Source: Mobilicoccus sp032056465 (GTDB lineage: Bacteria; Actinomycetota; Actinomycetes; Actinomycetales; Dermatophilaceae). From it: DNA of 64,000 bases. Location: NCBI RefSeq assembly GCF_032056465.1, contig NZ_DAMBCL010000005.1. One strand, 5' to 3'. Below the pieces are notes generated by a model. It was not told where the DNA came from, did not search any database, and saw only the letters and a list, made by a program, of their open reading frames with translations. Shown here in pieces: positions 45,187 through 54,081 of the stretch. Made by a program: the position numbers and the translations under genes. Each line of letters begins with the position of its first letter. Within the stretch, counting starts at the first letter, position 1.

Positions 45187-45720
45187 ATGACGAACGAGGG
45201 TCGCGCGACGACCGGCGCCGGCGAGGCGGGCACGAACACCGGGCACCCCGAGCTCGTCCTCGTCGCGATCGTCGCGTCGAACGGGGTCATCGGCGACGGT
45301 GCGGACCAGCCCTTCCGGCTCCGGGAGGACTTCGCCCGGTTCAAGGCCCTCACGATGGGCCATCCCCTGCTCATGGGTCGGCGCACCCACGAGGCCATCG
45401 GACGGGCCCTGCCAGGCCGTCGCAGCGTCGTGCTCACCCGGAACCGGTCGTGGAGGGCGCCCGGTGTCGAGGTCGCCCACGACCTCGACACGGCGGTCAC
45501 CACCGCCGCCGCATTACCCGGCGGCGAGCAGATCATGGTGCTCGGCGGCGGCGAGATCTACCGACTGACGATGGACCGGGCCCATCGACTCGAGCTCACC
45601 GAGGTGGACGCGCCCGCACGGGGTGAGGTCCGTTTCCCCGCGATCGACCCGGACGCGTGGCGGGAGGTCCGTCGCGACGATCGGCTCGCGTTCGCGTTCG
45701 TCACCTACGAGCGGCGCTGA
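45187..45720 (+). CDS. folA: Dihydrofolate reductase
   Basis: Reduces dihydrofolate to tetrahydrofolate with NADPH. The 177-residue protein has VAIVASNGVIGDGADQPFRL, the catalytic acidic residue in LREDFARFKALTMG, PLLMGRRTHEAIGRALPGRR, and VLGGGEIYRLTM (NADPH site), ending FVTYERR. The N-terminal 20 residues (MTNEGRATTGAGEAGTNTGH) are a polar extension relative to most DHFRs, so a later start is conceivable, but no better start codon is seen. Downstream of thyA by 7 nt. Confidence 0.95.
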   Translation: MTNEGRATTGAGEAGTNTGHPELVLVAIVASNGVIGDGADQPFRLREDFARFKALTMGHPLLMGRRTHEAIGRALPGRRSVVLTRNRSWRAPGVEVAHDLDTAVTTAAALPGGEQIMVLGGGEIYRLTMDRAHRLELTEVDAPARGEVRFPAIDPDAWREVRRDDRLAFAFVTYERR

Positions 45721-45756
45721 CTCGGTGCGATGCTCGCGGCGCGTGTTCCCTCCCGC

Positions 45757-45771
45757 GGGCCCCACGGGCCC
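45757..45771 (+). terminator. Hairpin downstream of folA
   Basis: GGGCCC-CAC-GGGCCC followed by TTATCGTT, 36 nt past the folA stop. Confidence 0.4.
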
Positions 45772-45801
45772 TTATCGTTCGCCACATCGGACCCATCACC
45801 C

Positions 45802-45839
45802 GTCAGGAGCCGCCATGTCCGTCAGGAGCCGCCATGTCC
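45802..45839 (+). repeat. 19-bp exact tandem duplication over the cstA start
   Basis: GTCAGGAGCCGCCATGTCC at 45802-45820 is repeated immediately at 45821-45839. Each copy carries CAGGAG plus an ATG. Since 19 is not a multiple of three, the two ATGs are in different frames. Confidence 0.95.
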
Positions 45840-45844
45840 ACTGA
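45815..45844 (+). CDS. Possible 9-residue leader peptide overlapping cstA
   Basis: The first duplicated ATG, with its own CAGGAG at good spacing, opens a reading frame of nine codons (MSVRSRHVH) that ends at TGA 45842-45844, eight bases inside cstA. Seen directly; whether it is translated is unknown. It would compete with or couple to the cstA start at 45834. Confidence 0.4.
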   Translation: MSVRSRHVH

Positions 45845-48110
45845 GGTAGTCGACGGAGCAACGACGCTCCGTACCGATCCGAACCGGCCACCCGTGGCGG
45901 TGATCGAGTCGCCGGCAATCTCCGGTAAGGAGAAGGCCGTCTTCGCGGTCATCGCCGTGATCGCCGCGATCGGCTTCGGTGTCGTCGGCCTGTCTCGCGG
46001 TGAGCACGTCAACTCGATGTGGATCGTGCTCGCGGCGGTGGGCACCTATCTCATCGCGTACCGGTTCTACGCCCGCCTCATCGAGCTGAAGATCCACAAG
46101 CCCGACGACACGCGGATGACGCCCGCGGAGGAGTTCGACAACGGCAAGGACTTCATGCCGACCGACCGCCGGGTGCTCTACGGGCACCACTTCGCGGCGA
46201 TCTCCGGCGCGGGGCCGCTCGTAGGGCCCGTCCTCGCCTCCCAGATGGGCTACCTGCCCGGCACGCTGTGGATCGTCTTCGGTGTCGTCCTCGCGGGCGC
46301 GGTCCAGGACTTCATGGTCCTCAACCTCTCGATCCGCCGCCGCGGCCGCACCCTCGGCCAGATGGCGCGTGACGAACTCGGCCCGATCGGCGGATGGGCG
46401 GCGATCCTCGGCGTCCTCACGATCATGGTCATCCTCATCGCCGTCCTCGGCGTCGTGATGATCGGCGCGCTCGCCGAGAGCGCCTGGGCCGTGTGGGCCG
46501 TGGCGATGACGATCCCGATCGCCGTCTTCATGGGCTTCTACCTGCGCTACCTGCGCCCGGGCCGGGTCTCGGAGGTGTCGCTCATCGGCGTCGCGCTGCT
46601 GCTCGCCGCGATCGTCAGCGGCCGGTACGTCTCGCAGAGCGACTGGGCCCACTACTTCGTCCTCGACAAGCCGACCCTCGCGATCTGCCTCGCCGTGTAC
46701 GGCTTCGTCGCCGCCGTGTTGCCGGTGTGGATGCTGCTCGCGCCTCGTGACTACCTGTCGACGTTCATGAAGGTCGGCACGATCGTCATGCTCGCGCTCG
46801 CGATCCTCGTCGTGCGGCCCGACCTGCAGATGCCCGCGGTCACGCACTTCGCCCACGACGGCACCGGGCCGGCGTTCGCCGGCAGCCTGTTCCCGTTCCT
46901 CTTCATCACGATCGCGTGCGGCGCCATCTCCGGCTTCCACGCGCTCATCGCCTCCGGCACGACCCCCAAGCTCATCGAGAAGCCGTCGCAGGCCCGCATG
47001 ATCGGCTACGGCGGCATGCTCACCGAGAGCTTCGTCGCGATCATGGCCCTCGTCGCCGCCTGCATCATCGACCAGCACGTCTACTTCGCGATGAACGCCC
47101 CTCCCGGCCTCACCGGCGGAACCCCCGAGAGCGCGGCCGCGTACACCAACGGCCTCAACCTCGTCTCCGGCTCCGGCGCTCCGTTGCCGGACGTCGACCC
47201 GTCGTTGTACTCCCAGGCCGCGGCCGACGTCGGCGAGAAGTCGATCGTCTCCCGCACGGGAGGTGCCCCCACGCTCGCCTTCGGCATGTCCGAGGTCATG
47301 CACCGCACGCCGCTGCTCAACCTGCTCGGCGACAAGGCGTTCTGGTACCACTTCGCGATCCTCTTCGAGGCACTGTTCATCCTCACGACGATCGACGCCG
47401 GCACCCGTGTCGCGCGCTTCATGTTCTCCGACGCCATCGGCAACGTCCGCGGCCTCGGCGCCTTCAAGGACCCGAGCTGGCGTCCCGGAGCGTGGATCTC
47501 GACCTCCGTCATGGTCCTCGCGTGGGGGTCGATCCTCTACATGGGCGTCACCGACCCGCTCGGCGGCATCAACATGCTGTTCCCGCTGTTCGGCATCGCC
47601 AACCAGTTGCTCGCGGCCATCGCCCTGTCCGTCGTCTTCGCCGTCACCGTCAAGCGCGTCGGCCTGCGGTGGGCGTGGATCCCGGGTCTGCCCATGGCGT
47701 TCGTCCTCATCGTGACGATGACCGCGTCCTGGCAGAAGATCTTCAGCAGCAACCCCAAGATCGGCTACTGGACGATCCACAACCAGGCGCGCGATGCGCT
47801 CGCGGCGGGCAAGCAGACCTTCCAGACGGCCAAGACGCCGGCGGAGATCGAGGCCGTCGTCCGCAACACCGCCGTGCAGGGCACGCTCTCGATCGTCTAC
47901 GCCGTGCTCGTGCTCATCGTCTTCGTCTCGGCGATGGTCGTCGTCACCCGCGCCTTGCGCGGGGTCGGCAACCCCGTCACCGAGCACGAGGCGCCGCCGT
48001 CGCGGATCTTCGCCCCGAGCGGGTTCATCGCGACCCCGCTCGAGAAGCAGGTCCTGCGGGAGTGGAAGGAGGCCGGCCTCGATCCGGCCCCCGCCGGCGG
48101 GCACCACTGA
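45834..48110 (+). CDS. cstA: Carbon starvation protein CstA (pyruvate/peptide transporter)
   Basis: Integral membrane transporter of the CstA/BtsT family, known to take up pyruvate and linked to peptide use. 758 residues with about 16-18 hydrophobic spans. Family signature: EFDNGKDFMPTDRRVLYGHHFAAISGAGPLVGPVLA, followed by VQDFMVLNLSIRRRGRTLGQMARDE. The ATG at 45834 lies in the second copy of a 19-bp duplication, with CAGGAG 8 nt upstream; the reading frame is open earlier but lacks the conserved N-terminus. The stop overlaps the start of the small YbdD-type partner (TGATG). Confidence 0.95.
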   Translation: MSTEVVDGATTLRTDPNRPPVAVIESPAISGKEKAVFAVIAVIAAIGFGVVGLSRGEHVNSMWIVLAAVGTYLIAYRFYARLIELKIHKPDDTRMTPAEEFDNGKDFMPTDRRVLYGHHFAAISGAGPLVGPVLASQMGYLPGTLWIVFGVVLAGAVQDFMVLNLSIRRRGRTLGQMARDELGPIGGWAAILGVLTIMVILIAVLGVVMIGALAESAWAVWAVAMTIPIAVFMGFYLRYLRPGRVSEVSLIGVALLLAAIVSGRYVSQSDWAHYFVLDKPTLAICLAVYGFVAAVLPVWMLLAPRDYLSTFMKVGTIVMLALAILVVRPDLQMPAVTHFAHDGTGPAFAGSLFPFLFITIACGAISGFHALIASGTTPKLIEKPSQARMIGYGGMLTESFVAIMALVAACIIDQHVYFAMNAPPGLTGGTPESAAAYTNGLNLVSGSGAPLPDVDPSLYSQAAADVGEKSIVSRTGGAPTLAFGMSEVMHRTPLLNLLGDKAFWYHFAILFEALFILTTIDAGTRVARFMFSDAIGNVRGLGAFKDPSWRPGAWISTSVMVLAWGSILYMGVTDPLGGINMLFPLFGIANQLLAAIALSVVFAVTVKRVGLRWAWIPGLPMAFVLIVTMTASWQKIFSSNPKIGYWTIHNQARDALAAGKQTFQTAKTPAEIEAVVRNTAVQGTLSIVYAVLVLIVFVSAMVVVTRALRGVGNPVTEHEAPPSRIFAPSGFIATPLEKQVLREWKEAGLDPAPAGGHH

Positions 48111-48331
48111 TGTCGGCCCGAACCGGCGGCGCGGGGCTTCTCGCCCGCGCACAGGAGGGAGCACGCACGGTGCGGTGGTTCGTCCGCGGCGTCACGCGGG
48201 AGGACCGGTACGACCGCTACGTCGACCACCTCCGCCGAACGCACCCGGACGAGCCGATCCCCACCGAGCGGGAGTTCTGGCGCGAGCACTACGTCGAGAT
48301 GGGACGCAATCCCGGCACCCGCTGCTGCTGA
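48110..48331 (+). CDS. ybdD: YbdD/YjiX family small protein
   Basis: The 73-residue protein ends REFWREHYVEMGRNPGTRCC, the hallmark of the YbdD/YjiX (DUF466) family, whose members are encoded directly after cstA or btsT and are required for transport by their partner. RYDRYVDHLRRTHPDEPIPTEREF is also typical. It has no membrane span. The ATG overlaps the cstA stop (TGATG), so it is coupled. The paired C-terminal cysteines are conserved in the family; their function is unknown. Confidence 0.92.
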   Translation: MSARTGGAGLLARAQEGARTVRWFVRGVTREDRYDRYVDHLRRTHPDEPIPTEREFWREHYVEMGRNPGTRCC

Positions 48332-48372
48332 CCTGTCGAACCGCTCACCTCGCGACCCGCCACTCGCGACCG

Positions 48373-48409
48373 ACCGGGGCCGACCCACCACCCGTGGGTC
48401 GGTCCCGGT
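48373..48409 (+). terminator. 15-bp hairpin terminator after cstA-ybdD
   Basis: ACCGGGGCCGACCCA (48373-48387) pairs with TGGGTCGGTCCCGGT (48395-48409), one G-U pair, 7-nt loop. 41 nt past the ybdD stop. Confidence 0.55.
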
Positions 48410-48465
48410 GTCTGGACGCCCACCACTGCCGAGGGCGCCGCGGCCGGCCCGGGAACGATGGCACC

Positions 48466-49740
48466 ATGGCGGGCGTGTCCACCCCCACCTCGACGGCCGA
48501 GATCCAGCGCCGTGTCCGGATCGCGCTGTCCTGCGCGCAGGTGTTCTCCTCCCTGGGCAACGGCTCGACGCTCGCCCTCGGATCGATCCTCGCGGTCGAG
48601 CTCTCGGGGAACGAGGCACTCGCGGGCACCGCGACGACGGCCCTCGGTCTCGGGGCTGCGCTCTCGGCGGTCCCACTCGCACGACTCGCCGCCCTGCGCG
48701 GACGACGGGTGGCCCTCGGCACCGGTCTGCTCGTCGCCATCGTCGGGACGTTCGCGATGGTCGGCGCCGTGGTGTTCTCCTCGTTCCCGCTCGTGGCCCT
48801 CGGCTCACTCCTCGTCGGGGTCGCGACCGCCGTCAACCTCCAGGCCCGGTTCGCCGTCACCGATCTCGCCGAGCCGCACCAGCGCGGCCGTGACCTGTCG
48901 CTCGTCGTCTGGGCGATCACCGTCGGCGCCGTGCTCGGGCCGAACACCGGTGGCCCCGGCGCGGTGCTCGCCGCCGCGATCGGCATGCCCGCCCACGCGG
49001 GGGCCTTCCTCATCTCCGCGGCGGGGATGGTGATCGGCGGCGCCATCATCGTCATGTTCCTCCGCTCCGACCCCCTCCTCACCCGGCGCCGGCTCGACGA
49101 CGCGCCTCCGGTCGCACGGGGGTCCCACTCGTGGGCGGCGGGTGCGCGCATCGTCGCCTCGAACCCCACCTCTCTCGCCGCCGTCGTCGGCATGATCGGC
49201 GCACACGCGACGATGGTCGGCGTGATGGCGATGACCCCGCTGCACATCGCGCACCACATGCACGACGCGGGCTCCCCCGACACCTTGCAGGTCGTCGGGC
49301 TCACGATCTCGCTGCACATCGCCGGCATGTACGCCCTGTCACCGGTCATGGGCGTCCTCACCGACCGTCTGGGTTCCCGGACCATGACCGTGGTCGGACT
49401 CGTCGGCACCCTCGTCGCCGCACTCCTCGCGGGCCTCGGTGCCGTGCATCTGCCGCTCGTGACGGTCGCGCTCGTCGTCCTCGGTCTGGGCTGGTCGGCG
49501 GCCACCGTGGCGGGCGCGACGATGCTCACGGCCTCGCTGCCGCCCTCCCGACGCGTCGAGGCGCAGGGCTTCACCGACGCGCTCGTCTCCCTCGTGGGGG
49601 CCCTGGCCGCAGCCTCCGCGGGCCTCGTCATGGGGGGCATCGACTACCTCGGCGTCGGCCTCGCCTACGGCGGCGTCACCCTCCTCGCCCTCCTCGGACT
49701 CCTCACCCTGGCGCGCCGCGACCGGATCCGTCCTCTCTGA
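48466..49740 (+). CDS. MFS transporter
   Basis: Major facilitator protein of 424 residues with about 12 membrane spans. The first two helices surround SSLGNGSTLALGSILAVELSG, and the cytoplasmic loop 2-3 motif is degenerate (ARLAALRGRRVALG), ending in charged LARRDRIRPL. The central loop contains RRRLDDAPPVARGSHSW. Substrate unknown; the fold suggests a drug or metabolite exporter. The ATG at 48466 has no ribosome-binding site; AACGAT lies 6 nt ahead as a weak -10. The glycosyltransferase operon begins 164 nt downstream on the same strand, so a shared role is conceivable but unproven. Confidence 0.88.
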   Translation: MAGVSTPTSTAEIQRRVRIALSCAQVFSSLGNGSTLALGSILAVELSGNEALAGTATTALGLGAALSAVPLARLAALRGRRVALGTGLLVAIVGTFAMVGAVVFSSFPLVALGSLLVGVATAVNLQARFAVTDLAEPHQRGRDLSLVVWAITVGAVLGPNTGGPGAVLAAAIGMPAHAGAFLISAAGMVIGGAIIVMFLRSDPLLTRRRLDDAPPVARGSHSWAAGARIVASNPTSLAAVVGMIGAHATMVGVMAMTPLHIAHHMHDAGSPDTLQVVGLTISLHIAGMYALSPVMGVLTDRLGSRTMTVVGLVGTLVAALLAGLGAVHLPLVTVALVVLGLGWSAATVAGATMLTASLPPSRRVEAQGFTDALVSLVGALAAASAGLVMGGIDYLGVGLAYGGVTLLALLGLLTLARRDRIRPL

Positions 49741-49751
49741 ACGAGGGTCAC

Positions 49752-49776
49752 CCGTCTGCGCCCTCCAGGCGGACGG
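49752..49776 (+). terminator. Weak hairpin after the MFS gene
   Basis: CCGTCTGC...GCGGACGG (one G-U pair), 9-nt loop, 11 nt past the stop. Between it and the glycosyltransferase operon a TAGGTT (49818-49823) could serve as a -10 box. Confidence 0.35.
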
Positions 49777-49904
49777 GGGCTGCGTCGCTCTGGTGGCGAA
49801 GGGGGCCCCGGGGGGGTTAGGTTGAGCCCCGATCCGGCTCCAGACCCTGGGCGTGGACGTGTTCCGCCCACCTCGCATGGGCATGAGGACGGAGGTCAGA
49901 GGCG

Positions 49905-50990
49905 GTGCACGCCGACAGAGCGGGCGCCCCCCGCGTACAACACGTCCCCGCGGGGCACGGCTACGCCCGCTCGGTCGCTCCGCAGGGCCACGTGCATCCG
50001 GATCCACCCGTCCCGGGCGCCCCGACCGGGCAGTGGTGGCCCCACCCCGCCCTCGAACCCGCCTGGGTCGCGAGCGCGGACGTCGACGTCGTCCACCTCC
50101 ACTTCGGTTTCGAACACCGCAGCGCCGCGCAGATGCGCGCCTGGGTGGAGGCCCTGTGCGCCCACGGGATCGGCCTCGTCGTCACCGTCCACGACCTGAT
50201 CAACCCCCACCTCGGCCCGGACGACGGCTACGACGACCTCCTCTCGGTCCTCGTCCCCGCCGCGGACGCCGTCACGACCCTCACCCCCGGCGCGGCCCGC
50301 GAGATCGCCCGACGGTGGGGCCGGGAGGCCGTCGTCCACCCCCACCCACACGTCGTCGACGAGGCATGGCTGGAGGTGCCCCGTCCCGTCCACGACACCT
50401 GGATCGTCGGAGTCCACGCGAAGTCGCTCCGGGCCTCCTTCGACGTCCCCGCCCTCGCCCGGGCGCAGCAGGCCGTGGCCGGGCTCGCGCGTGCCGGCGA
50501 GGCGGTCTCCCTCCGGCTGCACGTCCACGAGGACGTCCTGTGCCGCTCCCACCCGCGCCACGACCCGCGCCTGCGGGTCATCCTCAATTCCCCGGAGGTC
50601 GACGCGCGGGTCCACCCGCCCCTCACCGACGACGCCCTCTGGGCCGACCTGCTCGACGTCGACCTCGCGCTGCTCCCCTACCGGTTCGGGACGCACTCGG
50701 GTTGGCTGGAGATGGCCCACGACCTCGGCGCCGACACCCTCGTCTCGCGCGTGGGGTACGCCTACCAGCAGCGCGGCACCCGCACGTACGAGCCGAGCTC
50801 CGCCTCGTCCGTGATGACCGAGATCGTTCGCGCCCACCGCGACCACGCCACGGACCCGGGCACGCGGCCCCGCCGCCTCGATGCGAGGACCCGCCGACGG
50901 GAACGCGAGGACGTCCGGGCGCTCCATGCCCGCCTGCACGAGGAGGTCCGTGCGCGGGCCCGTCGTGACGCATGGGGAGGACGACGGTGA
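49905..50990 (+). CDS. GT-B glycosyltransferase-like protein (cluster gene 1)
   Basis: First of six overlapping genes. The 361-residue protein has the look of a GT4-type enzyme: an N-terminal Rossmann half (VDVVHLHFGFEH, GIGLVVTVHDLINPH) and a C-terminal half with LDVDLALLPYRFGTHSGWLEMAHDLGAD, where the donor site normally lies. Motifs are diverged and no E-x7-E pair is clear, so the donor sugar is not assignable. The C-terminal 50 residues are strongly Arg/charged and probably helical. GTG start with GGAGG 9 nt upstream. Its stop overlaps the next start (GTGA). No signal peptide or membrane span. Confidence 0.75.
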   Translation: MHADRAGAPRVQHVPAGHGYARSVAPQGHVHPDPPVPGAPTGQWWPHPALEPAWVASADVDVVHLHFGFEHRSAAQMRAWVEALCAHGIGLVVTVHDLINPHLGPDDGYDDLLSVLVPAADAVTTLTPGAAREIARRWGREAVVHPHPHVVDEAWLEVPRPVHDTWIVGVHAKSLRASFDVPALARAQQAVAGLARAGEAVSLRLHVHEDVLCRSHPRHDPRLRVILNSPEVDARVHPPLTDDALWADLLDVDLALLPYRFGTHSGWLEMAHDLGADTLVSRVGYAYQQRGTRTYEPSSASSVMTEIVRAHRDHATDPGTRPRRLDARTRRREREDVRALHARLHEEVRARARRDAWGGRR

Positions 50991-52921
50991 CGATCGGTTT
51001 CTACGTGCATCACCATGGCGCCGGTCACCTCACCCGTGCCCTCGCCATCGCCGTCGAGTGCGGTCCGGACGTCGTCGGGTTCTCCACCCTGCCGCGTCCC
51101 GACGGGTGGCCCGGTCGCTGGATCGACCTGCCCGACGACGCGGTCACGGCCGGCCCCGGTTCCGATCCGACCGCGGGCGGGGTCCTCCACTGGGCGCCGA
51201 CCGGGGCGCACCCCTACGCCACGCGGATGGCCTTGCTCGCCGGGAGCCTGCGAAGCGAGGGTGTCGAGCTGCTCTACGTCGACGTGTCGGTGGAGGTGAC
51301 GCTCCTCGCGCGCCTGCTCGGGTTGCCGGTCGTCGTCGCCGCGATGCGTGGCGACCGCACCGACCTGCCCCACCGTCTCGCGCACGACGTCGCCGTCGGT
51401 CTCCTCGCCCCCTGGCCCGCGCATCTGCCCGAACCGGACCTGCGTCCCGAGGTCGCCGCGAGGACCGTGTACGTCGGCGGCATCTCCCGATTCGACGGGC
51501 GCCTGCTCGCCCCGGAGACCACGGGGTCCTCCGTCGACGGCGGGACCGGCGGGGAGGGGCCGGGGCGCCGGGTCTTCGTCCTGTGGGGACGGGGTGGCGG
51601 TGACGTCCCCGCCGCGGACTGGGACGCCGTCGCGGCCGCGACGCCGGGATGGACGTGGATCCTGGGCTCCGAGCCCGACCGCGTGTGGACGGAGCTGCGC
51701 GCCGCGGACGTCGTCGTGTGTCACGCCGGCCAGAACGCCGTCGCCGAGGTCGCGGCCGCGCGGCGCCCCGCCGTCGTCGTCGCCCTGGACCGTCCGCACG
51801 GGGAGCAGGTCGCGACTCTCGCCGCACTGCGTGCCGGTGACCTCGCCGAGACGGTCGATGCCGCCGAGGCCGCCGACGGACCACGGTCGCTCGACTGGCC
51901 CTCGCTGCTCGATCGCGCCGCGGCCCGCGACGGGCGCCGGTGGGCACGCTGGTCGGACGGGCACGGTGCCCGCCGCGCCGCCGCCATGCTCGAGGTCGCC
52001 GCACGCGGACGCCGCCTCGCCGCCGGGACCGCCGTCGTCACCCTCGTCCACGGGCGCGCGGAACACCTGCGCGGCCTCGTCGCGGGCCTCGCCGCCGGAA
52101 CCCATGTGCCGCAGGAGTTCGTCGTCGTCGCGATGGCCGACCCCGACGCCCACCGCGTTCTCGACGATGCCTGCGCCGGAACGGGACTGCGCCCGAGGAT
52201 CGTCGAGATCGACGCCGAGCCCCTCGGGCTCCCCCTCGCCCGCGCCCGCAACCTCGGCGCGGCCACCGCCGCCGGACTCGGCTGCGACACCCTCGTGTTC
52301 CTCGACGTCGACTGCATCCCGGGCCCCGACCTCGTCGCGACGTACACCGAGGCGGTGCGCTCCCGTGCCGACGAGGTGAGCCCCGTCGTGTGGTCCGGCC
52401 CGGTGTCCTACCTGCCGCCCGCGGAGCCCGCGCCCGCGAACGAGGCCCGCGACGCCACCCGCGCCGGTCGGTACGACCTCACGCGTATCGCCACGTCCGC
52501 CGACCCGCATCCCGCCCGCCCGGCGCCGGCACCCGGTGAGGTGCTGCGCGCCGAGGACCTGCGGCTGTTCTGGTCGTTGTCGTTCGCGCTCACCCCCGCC
52601 CACTACGCGGCCCTCGGCGGATTCTGCGAGGACTACGTCGGCTACGGCGGCGAGGACACCGACGTCGCGATGCGCCTCGCCGAGCTCGGCGGCACCCTCT
52701 GGTGGCTCGGCGGTGCGGACGCCTATCACCAACACCACCCGACGCAGCGGCCTCCGGTGCAGCACCTCGACGACATCGTCCGCAACGCCAACCTCTTCGC
52801 CCGGCGGTGGGGTCGGCACCCGATGGAGGGGTGGCTCGAGGAGTTCGCCGCGCGAGGCCTCGCCCACCGCGACGGCCCCGAGTGGGTCGTGACCGCTCCT
52901 GTCGCGCAGGAGAGTTCGTGA
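50987..52921 (+). CDS. Fusion glycosyltransferase: GT-B (GT28-like) + GT-A (GT2/GT27-like) (cluster gene 2)
   Basis: 644 residues with two catalytic folds. Residues 1 to about 335 look like a GT28/UGT-type GT-B enzyme: GFYVHHHGAGHLTRALAIA at the N-terminus and VVVCHAGQNAVAEVAAARRPAVVV, the UDP-sugar binding region. From about 345, AVVTLVHGRAEHLRGLVAGL begins a GT-A fold with FLDVDCIPGP (DxD) and GFCEDYVGYGGEDTDVAMRLAELGG, the C-terminal galactosyltransferase (GT27) motif with GGED. The start is GTG at 50987, preceded by GGGAGG and overlapping the previous stop; an ATG at 50972 is also in frame. It ends in a GTGA overlap. The fusion suggests two successive sugar transfers. Confidence 0.82.
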   Translation: MTIGFYVHHHGAGHLTRALAIAVECGPDVVGFSTLPRPDGWPGRWIDLPDDAVTAGPGSDPTAGGVLHWAPTGAHPYATRMALLAGSLRSEGVELLYVDVSVEVTLLARLLGLPVVVAAMRGDRTDLPHRLAHDVAVGLLAPWPAHLPEPDLRPEVAARTVYVGGISRFDGRLLAPETTGSSVDGGTGGEGPGRRVFVLWGRGGGDVPAADWDAVAAATPGWTWILGSEPDRVWTELRAADVVVCHAGQNAVAEVAAARRPAVVVALDRPHGEQVATLAALRAGDLAETVDAAEAADGPRSLDWPSLLDRAAARDGRRWARWSDGHGARRAAAMLEVAARGRRLAAGTAVVTLVHGRAEHLRGLVAGLAAGTHVPQEFVVVAMADPDAHRVLDDACAGTGLRPRIVEIDAEPLGLPLARARNLGAATAAGLGCDTLVFLDVDCIPGPDLVATYTEAVRSRADEVSPVVWSGPVSYLPPAEPAPANEARDATRAGRYDLTRIATSADPHPARPAPAPGEVLRAEDLRLFWSLSFALTPAHYAALGGFCEDYVGYGGEDTDVAMRLAELGGTLWWLGGADAYHQHHPTQRPPVQHLDDIVRNANLFARRWGRHPMEGWLEEFAARGLAHRDGPEWVVTAPVAQESS

Positions 52922-54081
52922 CGACGTCCCGCGGGTCGGCACCCCTGGTCGTCCATCTCGTGCCCGGCCCCACCCGCCACGGCGTGACCCGCCACGCCGT
53001 CGACCTCCTCGCGCGTCCGGCGGCGGCCGGGCATGTCGTGCGCCGGGTCCTGCCCACGCGCCTCGGCGACGACCCCACCGGCCGGGCCACCCTCGCCCTC
53101 CTCGAACGCGCGGTCGTGGTCCCGGCCGAGAGTGGCGACGAACGCCGGCGAGGGCGCACCCACGTGCACGTTCACCTCACCGATCACCTCCTCGGCGCCA
53201 CCGCGGGGGCCTGCGCGACCGTGGTCACGCGGTTCGCCGCGCGACACCCCCTCACCCTCACGCTCCACGACCTGCCACAACCGGCCGACGGCCCCGGCCG
53301 ATTCGAACGGCGGCGGGCCGCGTACGCGCGGATGGCGTCGGCCTCACGCGGGGTCGTCGTCGCCAGTGAGCACGAGCGGACGCTCCTGCTCACCGCCCTC
53401 GCGGCCGAAGGCCTCACCCCGCCGCCGACGCACGTCGTCCCCCTCCCCCTCGAGCCCCTCGACCCGCACGGGCGGGACGCTCCCGGCCTGCCGCCCGTGC
53501 CGGACCGACCGGAGGGTCCGATCGGGCCGCGCTCCCTCGTCGTGTTCGGGTACGTCTACCCCGGTAAGGGGCACCGCGACGCCCTCGAGGCGCTCGCCGA
53601 CCTCGGGCCCGGCTTCGAGGACGTCGGCCTCACCGCACTCGGGGAGGTCTCCCCCGGTCACGAGGACGAGGTCGCCGACCTGCGTTCCCGCGCCGAGGAT
53701 CTCGGTCGCCCGGTCGTCCTCACCGGACACGTCCCCGACGACGGACTGGTGGAGGCCCTGCGTCGCGCCCGGGTGCCCGTCGCGCCGCACCGGCACGTCT
53801 CGGCCTCGGGCTCGATCTCCTCGTGGCTGTCCGCAGGGAGGCGTCCCCTCGTCCCCGCGGGCGCGTACGTCGACGAGCTCGACGCGCGCTGCCCGGGTGC
53901 CCTGGTGCGCTACGGGCCCGGCACGGGGTACCCCGACCTCGCCGCCGCCGCCCGCGCCGCCCTCGCCGACCCGAGCCTCACCTGGCTCTCCCCCGGCACC
54001 CGGCTCGCCCCCGACGGCGACGAGGCCGCGGCGCGGCTCGTCCGCATCGTCGACGGCTGGAGCGCGGAGGCCGCGTCATGA
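52918..54081 (+). CDS. GT-B glycosyltransferase, GT4-like (cluster gene 3)
   Basis: The 387-residue protein has a GT4-like layout: N-terminal VHLVPGPTRHGVTRHAVDLL (the 'G-H-x-x-A' acceptor-side helix), THVHVHLTDHLLGATAG, a middle VVASEHERTLL, then the C-terminal VFGYVYPGKGHRDALEAL with the conserved Gly-Lys-Gly phosphate contact, LTGHVPDDGLVEALRRA and SASGSISSWLSAGRRPLVPAG. The expected E-x7-E site is replaced by S-rich sequence, so catalysis may differ. GTG at 52918 follows AGGAGA and overlaps the previous TGA. Cytosolic. Donor and acceptor unknown. Confidence 0.78.
   Translation: MTTSRGSAPLVVHLVPGPTRHGVTRHAVDLLARPAAAGHVVRRVLPTRLGDDPTGRATLALLERAVVVPAESGDERRRGRTHVHVHLTDHLLGATAGACATVVTRFAARHPLTLTLHDLPQPADGPGRFERRRAAYARMASASRGVVVASEHERTLLLTALAAEGLTPPPTHVVPLPLEPLDPHGRDAPGLPPVPDRPEGPIGPRSLVVFGYVYPGKGHRDALEALADLGPGFEDVGLTALGEVSPGHEDEVADLRSRAEDLGRPVVLTGHVPDDGLVEALRRARVPVAPHRHVSASGSISSWLSAGRRPLVPAGAYVDELDARCPGALVRYGPGTGYPDLAAAARAALADPSLTWLSPGTRLAPDGDEAAARLVRIVDGWSAEAAS

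Noticed and set aside
45822..48164. 780-codon open frame antisense to cstA
   Set aside because: Complement of membrane-protein codons gives charged repeats (EDDRR...), a known GC-rich artefact.
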